Origin: Setaria digitata
Taxonomy: Eukaryota; Nematoda; Chromadorea; Rhabditida; Setariidae
Reading direction: 5' to 3'
Assembly (NCBI GenBank): GCA_003640385.1
Contig: RCAB01000058.1
Location: forward strand, 149,845-213,844
Length of the DNA: 64,000 bases
The notes below the pieces were generated by a model, which was not told the origin of the DNA, ran no database searches, and saw only the letters and a list, made by a program, of their open reading frames with translations. Positions 1 through 12,016 of the stretch are shown here, one piece after another (within the stretch, counting starts at the first letter, position 1; every line of letters starts with the position of its first letter). The position numbers and the translations under genes were made by a program.

Positions 1-1753
1 TTTAGAATTTCTTGTAAGTGTTCTGCATTTCGGGCTGACGTCAGTTGTGAATTTAATTTACTTAAAAATCTGGAAATTATTACATAATGAAAAGTTCTCG
101 ATCGCTGATGATTATTCTAAATTTTTCCCAATCTGTGCAAAATAAGCATCGAAGTGTGATCGAGAAGCGTTACTTTAGAAGATTGTGGGTGTGCAAATGA
201 TTCTAATAGGTACCTGATATCTGATTTGTGCAATTATATTTGCTATTTTCTATTTCCACAAACAAGAAAAAAAAAAAAAAAAATCCGGGATGATGAATTC
301 ATCGCAGACACTCAGCTTTGTGGTTACGATCTTTTTCCAACACTTGAAATCGTTGTCCATTGTGCACTGTTGTATTGTATAATTCCATTTTTTTTTTTTT
401 TTTTTTTCAACTGTGCATTTGCTCAAACTGTTTCTGAAAGCGGTTTTCATTAGTGATTTCTGTCAGAATGAAGGATGAAAAAAAAAGGACCTCCCTTTGG
501 TTTTGTACCTTTCTCTCTAGAGAAGCGAAATTCAAAATACTATGAAAAAAACGGAAAGAAAAAAGACTTCGGTACTTCATCCTCAGTTCAGTCATCGTTG
601 TCCATAATTATTGTATGCAAACGCTTCTCATTGTAGCTTTTTTTTCTCTTATTTTTTACTCGAGATTTTACGACAGTTTTTTTTTTTAATTAATCAAAAT
701 TTGACAACTTTGAGATGAGGTGATATAGGTTTACAGATATGCATGCTGGGTGATATAGTTGATACGGGTTCCATAACTTGGAGAATGAAGCATTGCTAAG
801 ATCGATATAAAGTTTTGCTAAGGAATCGAACATAATTGATTGTTCATAATCAAATCTCTGTTACAGGATGATATTTTTTGAGAAATGTTTTTTCTAGTGT
901 AGGAAATATTTGGACTGAAATAAATGGTCGTGTAGAATGGGTGAAATATTGCGAACAAATCTGAAGTCCCAACAAGGTCTGAGTAATTTCGACCCGGAAA
1001 TGCAGTTCCACTTATCGTTATAATAAAATTCTTTCGTGATTTGTTTTTCTTTTTTTACACTGATATTCACGACATCAAAAGTAAATTTGTTTCTGTTACT
1101 GTTGAAGTTTGCAATGTTACGATTCAGTTCGGGAAATAATTGACTTATTACTTGATTCATTGGTATTTTGCGCATAATGCTTAAAGCTCTTAAAGCTGTT
1201 TTTTTCTTGTTAAAGATGGAAAGATTTGGTCTTTTAAATCCCAAAAGTATAATTTAATTTGAATTTCGTCACTACTAATAGCATGTGTTCCATACTTTCC
1301 TAAACTTGTAAACTACAGCTACAGCTGTGAGAGTCCATAACAGTCATGACTGTATTGTAGCACAAATACTTTGGTTTTCGGTCTATTGATGTTACAGATT
1401 TGTTCGGTAGATTAGTTTAATAGGATCAAATTAAATAGTAGTGTGTCGGTTCATAAGTTAATCATGTAGCTTAAGTATCGATAATTCTTGTATCAGCTAA
1501 GAAGTTCTGTAATTTTTGTGTTGAAACAGTAACATATTCAAAGTGAGGATGTTTTGCTGATAATGCGAAAAAAACGAGTGGGATTGTTAAAATGTCTGTC
1601 TTGGAACCATGCGTCTTATTTTCTGCTGTTTCCATAGCAGCTATTCATAAAACTGAAGGAGACTTGTTTTTCTTGCAGGAAATTCGAGTGCGTATTTGTT
1701 TTTATTTCAGTTTAACGATTGTTCGTCTAAAAGGTCTGTAAAAGTAGGGGACG
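1..1753. other. Upstream flank of the kinase gene, no gene seen
   Basis: No exon with family similarity was found on either strand. The stretch holds poly-A/T tracts, for example near 269-283 and 389-408, and a perfect 14-bp palindrome at 1340-1353 (ACAGTCATGACTGT) about 400 bases before the kinase start codon. It probably contains the promoter and any trans-splice site of the downstream gene. The short open frames here are low-complexity and poly-K/poly-F and look like chance. Confidence 0.5.
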
Positions 1754-4700
1754 ATGACGGTGGATTCGGATGATGAGTTGGATACTGGAGGTTATATTTT
1801 ATTTGCCTTTATGAGAATATTCCTCTCTCTTTAACATGAAATAACCTCGTGATTGATTCTAAGTGATATGACACAAGATCAGTTGATGTGTGAACCACTT
1901 CTGAAATGTTTCTGATCAGGATTCCTAAAGGAGATTTGTATTATTGCAGATGAAACAGATCAGTCCGAAGCACTTGAGACTTCGACGTCTGAATTCTATA
2001 AAGCTTTCGAAGTAAAAGATGTTAGTTGTTTTATGAATTAAGGGAGACATTAAAGAATGGGTTAGGAATTCGAAATTGCTGAATTCTCTATTGCTGTTTA
2101 AGTTTATTAGTAACTTTGATGGTACAATTCTTCCATCCACGATTCGACATATTGTCTTGAGATTATTTGTCTGATAGGAAAATGGTGATTTACAGGTGCT
2201 GGGATACGGATTAGCATCAACCGTACGACTCTGTATTGAGAAAGGAACGGGTTTGGAATTTGCAGTAAAAATTGTTGATATCAGCACGGAACGGCAATCA
2301 GAAGTTGAAGCTCGTCGGCTGTACAATGAAACAATAAGTGAAGTGAATTTGCTGCGACAGCTTTCAGAACATCCGTCAATTAGTGAGTTTTTTTTAAAGC
2401 TTTGTTTTCCTTCTCGTTAATATGGAAACTACATTGGATATAGATATTCCTTGATGTGCAGGGAGGTTTTATGGTAGCTTTGAAACATTAGTCAAAAATG
2501 GAAATGCTAAATTCACCCTTGTTTCGTACCAGAATACTGAATTGCACTGTTTATTTTTTAGTGATTTATACTAAAACTCTGAACAATTTGTTTTCGAAAA
2601 ACAACAAGTGAATGACAGATTTGGACTATTTTAATTATAATGTATATCAGATGAATATAGTTCTGATATTAGCTGTCTGATCGCTTCTTTCAGTAAGTGT
2701 ACATGATTTCTACGAGACACCCGCTTTTCTCTTCGCTGTTTTTGAAATGTAAGTATATTCTCGCTTGTAAAAGATGCGCAAGTTGGATTCATTTCGACAT
2801 AAATTTAAATTGCATGTTTGTTCTTGGACAGAGTTATGAAATATTGCAGAAAGTTCAGACAACATCCAATTAAAAATATTAGGCTTCATAGGGCTTATTT
2901 TTACTCCCAGCTTTTCATTTTTTCATTTTTTTTTTACCTGAACTCATGTATACACAGTCTGAAACTGTTTCACTTGTTTACAACAAAAGTCTACTTTGAG
3001 AAAAAAGAAGAGTTCTTTGAAGATTTCCTAGCACAGGATCTTTCATGACTTTCTTCCCATACTGACTAACTGTGTGATAGCCTTTTAGTTTCAAAACCCT
3101 TCTAAAAGTTCATTTCAGGGCTCCAAAAGGTGAACTATTCGATGTTCTTAATAAATCAGTAACAGTTAGTGAGAAAAAGGCAAGAAGACTGATGCGACAG
3201 CTGTTCGATGGTGTTGCTTATATGCACGAGAGGAATATTGTACATAGGGATCTTAAGGTAAGGTTTATTTCTTTATTGTTTTACAGTTGCTTGTTTGTTG
3301 AATGCATAATATTTTGATTAAGATTTTGAAATAAACTTTCCTAACTTTGCAGCAGAACTTTAAAAAAAAAAAATTTAGTTAGAAAATATTCTGTGTATCG
3401 ATGAAGAAAGAATTGTGATAAGCGATTTTGGTTTTGCTACGCAATTACAGCCTGGACAGAAATTGAAAGGTCATTTTGCATCGTATTTTGATTTCTGAAA
3501 ATTTATATGATTGGTCAGAGATAAAAGTGAGCGATAAGTGCTTGACAAGAATCGAGAATGATGTGGAAATTGCTGTAAGCGATTAGTTTTTAGAATTGTT
3601 GGGAACACCTGGTTATCTAGCCCCAGAGATGCTGAAATGTCAAATGTATGAAGATGCGGATGGATACAGCGTTGAAGTGGACGACTGGGCACTTGGTGTC
3701 ATTTTATATACCTTGTAATTTCTTGATTTTTTTTTGTTACTTTTTCTTGAATTTAAATTTTACAAGTTGAAAAACACTGGCAAGAAAGATGAAGAGGCTT
3801 TCAAAAGAAACGTGAAAAATATCAAAAAAGGCAGCAAAAATGTTGTTCAAATCGAGAAGTTAGCAAAAATAAGATTGAATTATGATTTTTATAATAATAA
3901 TGAAGGCAGCTTATTTCATAATAATAGATAGCAGCCTATTTATTATTTGGTTAACTACGATTTTCAATGTATAATCAATTCCATGCATTTACAGGAAGTG
4001 AAATTTCGGTGAATTAAATTCTAGTTTAATCAAGATTTCATTATTTCAGGCTTGCTGGCTGTGCGCCTTTCTACCACCGACGACAGTTGATGATGCTTCG
4101 TATGATACAAGAAGCGAAGTATGAATTTCGTGCAGAACAGTGGTCACAGATCACTTCTGATGCTAAAGATTTGGTTGGTTCTATGTTGAGATAGTTAATG
4201 AAATTAAAAATTTCAAGTTCTTATATCATCAGTAAAGTGGCAGAATAAATTTCCATGATAAATAGTTGAAAATGTCAAAAACTCCTACAATATTAACTGC
4301 TTTTTCGAATCCATATATTAGTATTCAGCAGGATCCAAATAAAAAAACCGCAATATGAACCCAGTGTTTTTAGATTAGCTGTTTGCTGGTAGTTGACGTT
4401 CAGAAACGCTTAACAGCAGCCCAGTGTTTACATCATCCGTGGATGAAAACTGCTGCTATAGGGCGAAAGGTATATCTCAGACTTCATCATCAATCTTAAA
4501 AAGCGCTAAAAGAAATATGATGTAACCTTATGAATGACTGAAAATTTGATCTATTACAGTTGGTAGACTTCTCCAAAGTTTTTATAGTTATCGAATGATC
4601 ATCGTTTCCTACTATTGTAATACACAAGAAGTTGTGATGTCCTGATAAAAAATACATGTCCAGTAAGTGGTGTCATGGTTTTTTGGATATTGAAACTTGA

Positions 4701-5227
4701 TCCGGGATGAATTGTCACTTTTCAGATGAACGTGTTGCAACGAGAATTTATTGTTGAAAAACGGGACTACAAAAAACTATGGAAATATGGTATTACAATG
4801 ATAAGATTCTTTGTTCGTTTGACAAATATCAAAATGCTAAAATTAATGATTGATCGTGACGCACTAAGGCAACGCCCATTTTATGATCGTGATGTAAGCA
4901 TTATTTTATTCTGAAAAAAAAAAAAAAAAAAAAACTAAAGCGAAAAAAAAATTGTTAGTTTTTTTCTCTTTAAGTTTTTTTTTTTTTGTTCTTCATTCGT
5001 GAAACATCATTCTTCGAGATTTCAGAATGAAATCTCTAAAACGGTGTTTCGTATAACTTTTAACTTAAGTAAATTGAGTTTAGATTCGTCGCGAATCCGA
5101 AGCCGCGGTATTTGAAGTTTATGGACATTGGGTCAATCGTGGATTTTACTATTCACGCGACATGTTATTCGCGAATAAACCTAGGCCGAAATATAGAAAA
5201 ATGGAAGTTGAAGTCGTTTTGGGCTGA
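1754..5227 (+). CDS. PHKG: Phosphorylase b kinase gamma (catalytic) subunit
   Basis: Ser/Thr kinase that phosphorylates and activates glycogen phosphorylase; the gamma subunit is the catalytic part of the cytosolic phosphorylase kinase complex. Eleven exons keep one frame: 1754-1790, 1950-2020, 2196-2382, 2694-2748, 3119-3257, 3379-3469, 3594-3714, 4050-4173, 4374-4469, 4726-4893, 5084-5227, giving 410 aa (human paralogues 387 and 406). Visible motifs are the glycine loop GYGLAS (39-44), VAIK-type Lys61 (FAVK), HRDLKLEN (His159, Asp161), DFG (179-181) and GTPGYLAPE. Before GTPGYL lies KLKELL, with Glu where many kinases carry a phospho-Thr, as in vertebrate gamma subunits. The C-terminal exons (from 4726) match the calmodulin-binding regulatory tail, including VYGHWVNRG near the end. 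The start is the ATG that opens the acidic leader MTVDSDDELD; the upstream reading is not conserved. Identification is very secure; borders are hand-placed. Confidence 0.93.
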
Positions 5228-8200
5228 ATCCTAATATTCGTTTCTGCAAGCTTGCATTCCACCTAAATGAATGCCTTATTTTGCTTGACCTCGTAGACTA
5301 GTTTACTTTTCCGTAGTATAGATAACTCTCCACGTCATCTCTTTAAACGATTTTATAGAAGCTAATAATTTTCTGCTCTTTATTACTTGTCTAACTGTAA
5401 AATCTCCTTGTAACTTAGCCTGTTAAGGATTGAGTTTGTAGAAAAAGTTCTTTTATGAAATTTGATAACTAATTTGTATATATGCGCTCCAAATATATTA
5501 ATGATTCAAAGCTGATTTTGATCTAGGTTTTTTAATATCTCTATGTAATACACAACATCAAAAGTCTATACCCCAAAGATATATATTTTGTATCACGAAT
5601 TATTGAAATTTTTGTGTACATTTCTTATAAGCCTTACATGGCGTAGGTAAATATTTCTTAATAATAGGACATTTAGCTGCTGGGAAGTGCATTTGACTGT
5701 ATGTAAGCGTCTATCTGTTCTTGATTTTCGCATGTTCCATTTCTAAAACTAATTTTTGGATTTTATGTGTTAAATAATATCATAATATGTATTGTAATGT
5801 ATAGATTTTCATTGTTTGCTTTAATTGTGTGTTAGAAATATTACCAGTGAAAAACATTTAATAGTGGATAATAGATGATTAATTTTTTAATGACGTTAAT
5901 TTTTGCTTTCCTAACATAACTTGACGGTGCAGACTCCGTAGTTTTATTTATGGAAGTAAGATGTGAAATGTTTGCTATGAATTTGTTTTATTTCTTCTTG
6001 GTTTTTAGGAAGCTTAATTGGATGTTCTTAGTAACGTTAAGCAATTTACATCAGTTTCTCAATTATCAAAGTTTTGATTTAGTCCCTGAATGCACTGACT
6101 GCATTTCTTTCTACTTTTTACTACTTGCTTTAGTTATTAATTAATGTTTCAGTACTATGATTTGTAGTGACGAATTAGAGAAATATTGATAAATTTTTTT
6201 TTGAAATCCGTTCTATACAAATATCACCATTTACTTTGAAAAGTATAAACGAATTCATATTTAAAGGCACTTATTCAACAGTTGTCAGCAGTGAAATTTA
6301 TAGGTTCCTTAATGTCATGAATAAGTTAAATAGATCCCAAGTTGATGAATCTGTGAATTGTATCATACTCCCAAGTGTATTTCTTCGGGAACTTATAAAT
6401 TTGTTTTCTCAAGTAAAAGCCAAATGTTTTGTGAAATTTATTGCTTCTTTAAAAATTCATACCAATCTTCATTCTGTATGAATTCTACTGGAGTCATAAG
6501 CTGCTCATCTAGAAATACTTCCTTCACAACTTTTACGCGGAAGTGCTCTGTACTATTGTGCGCAAATGTTTTATGTGATAATATTTCATAGCATTTAAGT
6601 GAAAAGTTAAACAGCGCGGCAGTGTTCTATAAATCTCCTCCGCCACAGATGCATTTTTGAAGTGTGTTTTACAGAGAGTAGAGGTTCAGTGTAAAAGCAA
6701 AAATTACCGCTGTTATGAAGTGAAGCTAGCAAGAAGGTTGTTACTTGAATCTTCACCTGCTCATAGTTGAAACACATTCACAACGAACTTGAGAAGCTAA
6801 AATACGAAAAGTAGTTGAAGTATCAGGAAGAATAATCAGAATTCTTGGAATAATTATGCTTCTGTTTCATGATGCAATTCATTATCACATTTGGGATTAC
6901 AAACTGATGCTTTCTGTATGTAGTTTCATCCTTCACATCATTTTCGTCTATATAATTTGTCGAAAATGATTCGAAAATTGTTCGTTCTGTATTTTTATTT
7001 CATGAATGCTTCATATCAGCGTTACTAAAAATATAACTAGCAATCAATCGAGTAAGATTTGGCTTTTGAAAATTACCTATCAAATTTGTCGCTTTTTCAT
7101 TGATATTACTGGTTTTTTTCTCATATCTGTAAAATTTGATGCAATAGATGGCAGATTAAGTTCCTGTTTTTAACTGATTTGCATATTTTTGAAGTTTTCG
7201 TAAAAGAAGAAAATATACTCATGGACTAATTTATACGGTAATGTTTCTCAATTTATATTGGAATTCGTTCCTCATTCCTTACAATTTTTATTCTTCTTCA
7301 GCACATCACTTTTTTCTTTTAATTTTTTTTCTTTTGCGGGAAATTTTTTGAAAGCGTGTTTTTCCACAAATAATTTTATTACAACTTCTTCTGATACTGC
7401 AAACTCCTGATACCCGATCGAGATTCCATTATTAAATTTGCTTTTAATAAAGAAAAAAAAAAATCGTTGAGGTCGAACTGTTGACTTTTCAAAAGGTTAA
7501 AATCTACAAATACTTTTAAAACTGAATTCTTATCCTCAGCAAGTTAAAATAGCCATTTCAAAACATCTTCATGTCATTTGGAGCTTAGGAGATCAGTTCC
7601 GGCATTTATTGCGTTCATTTTATGCCTATTTCCAAGCATGCCATTTCTTTTTCAGCAAAAAAGAATTTAAAGCATCATAAAAATTCTTCAAGCTGAAGAT
7701 GATGATAAATTTCAAGGGATTAATTTATTGTTTCAGAACTGAAATGGATAATCTCCTAGTGAGGAATTTATTTCTTCCAAAATTCCAAAGAACTTTCAGG
7801 TTTACAAATTCAGTCTTTCAGAAGCTCAACAATCAGTCATTCTTCGTTTTTGATTTAAGCGCTTGAAAAGCAGAAGCAAACAATTCAATGACAAATAAAG
7901 TTTAACGTTAACTTTGTTGAAAGTATTCAGCCTCTATAAGGAAGGAAAAGTATTAAAGAAAAAGAAAACAGTGGGCTTTATAAAGTGAACAAATATTTTC
8001 ACACAATAGTAAGTCTTACAAACTCAGCAAATCTGGTTTCGAACTTCTTTAATTCAGTAAATCTGACTATAATTAGCGCTAATCAATAACGCATTCTTAT
8101 ACTCTAATTCTTTCTCACAGCAAATTAACCTCAATGCTTTAATAAAAACAATCGAGCTAGATGCTGTCTTCACTAACTGGACAAATCAAACGCCCAATTA

Positions 8201-8528
8201 GTCCTAACTGGTGACACTAACAAGAATGTGTAATGTCCAGCAGGGAAGTACGAAGATGGACATCAATCAGTCTTTTAATACATTCTGCTCCTTCTAAAAT
8301 TACGAACTACATGGCATTCTGTTCTGAACTAAGATGTTTTTGGTCTAGAAATGCATCATCGGTAGAGCATAGACAGTAACAATTCAAGGAAGAGTGATGA
8401 ACGGTTTCCTCAGCGATACCATCAAGCTTAAGTGTTCATGAGATTCAGTTCTAGTACCAGATAAATGCCTGATAGATTTAGTCACTGATAAGAGTGTTTG
8501 GTGAACTAGCATATCCATCTAGTAGAAT
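5228..8528. other. Intergenic stretch, no gene seen
   Basis: AT-rich sequence between the kinase gene and the convergent minus-strand gene. Short open frames at 5950-6144 and 6236-6591 have no splice context or recognisable motif. Nothing else could be supported. Confidence 0.45.
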
Positions 8529-11500
8529 CTAGCTAAATGTGGACATCCGTCGTTTGGGGGGTTTTTTCGACGACTGACGACTGCTGCCCGCGGAGGAAGA
8601 CGTTGACAAGCCGAGCCATCGCAGAAATCGCTTCCCGCTGACACCCTCTTCAGCATCCACAAAATCCATTCTGTTCTTATTGTTTTTTCCTACTTTTGTG
8701 AAATCGGTCGATGAGCTCTTAGATAGCATCTAGAATAGGACAAGACTGAAACATGGCTCTACTATCAAGAATGATTGAAGCCAAGTATTTCTCTCCCATC
8801 TAAACTTTATCCATCAACTCACACAGCACATCTCGTAAATCCACTCATTCAAGTTAGAATCTAATCTAAGGGCGAATATAATGTCAAGATTAACCGAGAG
8901 CTTTGCCCGCGGATGATCGAATTCACCAATGGTTGCGAGACGAATAGATGGTGGCTCCTGAACGGAATGATGTCGTCCTTGTTTAATACGTCTAGTTTCT
9001 TCTGCTATTTCAGACAGAGTCCGTGCATCTTCTCTGAAATTTCTTGTTTTAATCAGTTAACTTCTCCGTTGAAAAGGATGTCAGTCTAAGAGGATGCACA
9101 CGACTAGTTCAAGTTCAAGTCTAGGAAGTGAATGAATGAAATGAAACGTAAAATGGTTGAGAATTTCAGTTAAAAATCTAAATCGTAACAGTAAGACAGA
9201 CATTTATGCAATTGCGTTTAGTAATTGATCGATTTACTAACAAGTCGGGAATTAACGAGTAAATAAAATTGAACTGCTTTTGTCCTAATTTAATGCTACT
9301 AATTACCGGAGCGATGTTGAAAAATTCTGAATCATATCAGAGCGGAATGTCTCTACTTAGTACGAAATATTCTCACAACCGAACTTTGCATCAAACATCT
9401 AAATGGGCTTTTCTACACGCTGAAAATACGGAAGCAAAAGTATGTAGCTATTAAGCAAAAAGATAACTTACAGGTGAAGATGTGCCACCTTCTCTAGAAA
9501 CTTCGCTTCGTCTTCTCTGTAAAACGCACTATAGACAACAATGAGTATCTGTCCTTGAAATCATGAAAGCTTACGTCCGGAATAAAGCTATTTTAAAATT
9601 TCATATCGATTGAAATCATAATTGCTTGCTGATAATGATTAATTTTCCAAAGTAATAATTAGTTTTGGCTACATGCCTTCTAAAAAAAAAAGGAAGAAAA
9701 AACAGATTTAATAGAAACTGGATGTACTTGACTCGCTGATTAACAAAGTGTTCCCAGCTGATTATGTAATTATAATGATAAGATGATCTCAGTTCTGAAT
9801 TATAGAAAGCTGACAGCAAGTTAAAACAGTTGTTATTTGACAAAAAATGGTGTACAATGAAGTTTGATGAATCGCTGTTATTAAACTTCAAAAATGATCT
9901 AAAAGTAAAACTGGAAAACAAAACCATTTCATTTAATGAGTAGAAATAAAAAGCTCAACTTTGATGGAATTTGAAATTGCTAGATATAAAGAATGGCTTT
10001 GAATAGACGAGCAAAAATAAAACGATTTGACTATTTTTTTCTTTTTTTTTTTTTTTTTTTCAAAACAAAGAATTCAAAACGGAACCATCGACAATTTAAA
10101 AAAAAAAAAATGGAATTCCTTAACTATAGGCTGCAAGTTTCTTTTGGCACTATTAAGGAAATAGAAGTAAGACAGACATTCGATAAAATAGTGAATGATT
10201 TTTGAATATCAAAATCAATTGTTGAAGTGACCTCTTCCGTTTTAAAAGCGTATTTCTCTTGCTGACTGATGCAAATCCTCTTTAAGTTCTAAGTTAAGAT
10301 GGAACTATCATCCTGAAATGGTCTGAATTGCTCCTACCATGATGATCCAGGATTATTTTTACAAACGCTTTATTTAATGCCGCAACTTCAAAAGCAGGCT
10401 TAGTACAGAATTACATATAATTTGTCGCATAAAACATCAAAACTCTTTTTTTCTATAGATTTTAATATTTGATTTCAGTTAGTTATTAATTAGAAGATGG
10501 TAAGGTGTTTTTCTAAAAAATAACTAATAATTTAATTTTAGGAAAGTTTCCACGCTCTACATACTTTTTCATGATTCTAGATGTGTTTTTTCTCCCAGTC
10601 CAAAAATAGATTAATTAATCGATTGATATTTTAAATTGTTTTCGCGGCAAAACTCAATTTTATAATAAAATTAATAGAAAAAAATTACCTCGCGGCTTTC
10701 TGAATTCTTTCACATTGTAATTCTGCGTTGGACAATTTTTTTTTCTTCTTCTGTTCAGCCTTCTAAAAGGAGTTAAAATTCAAAATTAAAATACAAAAGA
10801 CAAAATCTTCCTAAAAAAAGATCTGGCTAAATGGTGAAAGCAGCATGATTCAGTTTACTTCGGAAATTTCACTCTGTTAAGCTCGATATTTCAATCAAAA
10901 AGAAAAAAAAAAGCTTCAATTATTTTCTGTTCAATTCTGCACATATTAGTTTAAACTGAACTTTTTACAGTTAAAAATTTTTGGATAATTTCACGAAATT
11001 TAAAAATGCATAAATTCAAAAATCAGAGCGAACGTCAAAAATTGTCATTCATTGTCAAAAAGCCTCTTGATTCATTTCATCAACATTTTATTTTTATTCA
11101 AATGAAAGAAGAACTTTTTGAAACAGGTAGAAGAAACAATGAAAAAATGATAAAAATTTAAAAATTATAATGGACCAAATTGGATTTTATAGCGAAAAGA
11201 TTGTTATCATCAGAATTTTCGATTTATTCATTGCAATAAATATGAAGAATGTTGTTATGTTAAATTTAGTTACAAACTACTAAAACCGAATAATAACTAA
11301 TCTTGCTTTAAACAAGTCAAATTTAAGTTAGTAAACAGAACTGATTCAAAATGTTGTAACAGGTAATAATGATTGACATTTCCATCAATCTTTTTCTTGG
11401 ATTTAGGAAGAACGACAGTAACAAAGATCGAATTGTTTTTTTTCTCTTTCATTAAATTGTTCGCATTAAAATCAAAACAGTTAAGTCATCAATGAGAGGA

Positions 11501-12016
11501 ATGAAAATGAGAATAAGAACAGCCACTTGCGAATACGATATTCCCTCTTGAATCTAGGATTCTAGAGTCTATAGCATGTTATAATCTTTCTTAGGCAAAG
11601 TTGCGAATTAATTTTCGAAGTTAGAATAAGCATTTCAGTAAATTAAACAACATACATCCAAGTAAAAACAAGTAACTAGTGAATAAGCAGAAAAGAAATG
11701 GAAAAATTTGTGTATTGGAAAGTTTAAAATGTTTTTTCTCATCGCAAATTATAAGAACCTTAATTAGAGCAGGAAATCTCAGCTACTGTTTCCCACTTTA
11801 AACAGACTAGAAGTAGAAATAAAATTTAAATTACTCCATGAAAAGGCTTTAAAAAAGGAATCTAAGAAATACTAAGGAAGGAAGTAAATAATTCGTTCCG
11901 TCAATCCATTCGCTTCATCTTCCAGGAAATAATAATTGGAAAGAACGAAAATAAGAAAATCCAAAAGTGAAAATATACTGGACCTGTTTTGCTCGAAGTG
12001 CTTGTGCTCCCAGCAT
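8529..12016 (-). CDS. Unrecognised small basic coiled-coil protein
   Basis: I do not recognise the family. Five exons join in frame on the minus strand: 11984-12016, 10689-10762, 9472-9516, 8895-9033, 8529-8729, for 163 aa. The start ATG (12014-12016) has an in-frame TGA three codons upstream, and all junctions use GT-AG. The first 75 residues are charged and helix-forming: MLGAQALRAKQ, a K5 run, then NAELQCERIQKAAR, EDEAKFLEKVAHLH and SEIAEETRRIKQGR. The middle has HHSVQEPPSIRLATIGEF. The tail is Ser/Lys-rich (RFLRWLGLSTSSSAGSS ... KRRMSTFS) and looks disordered with possible phosphosites. There is no signal peptide or membrane segment. The acceptor of the last exon (CTATTCTAG directly before an ATG) is the least certain border; a separate start there is possible. 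A cytoskeletal or nuclear role is only a guess. Confidence 0.6.

Noticed and set aside
226..595. Open frames with poly-K/poly-F runs
   Set aside because: Created by A and T homopolymers; no other coding evidence.
5950..6591. Overlapping plus-strand open frames after the kinase gene
   Set aside because: Hydrophobic, low-complexity, no splice signals or recognisable product.
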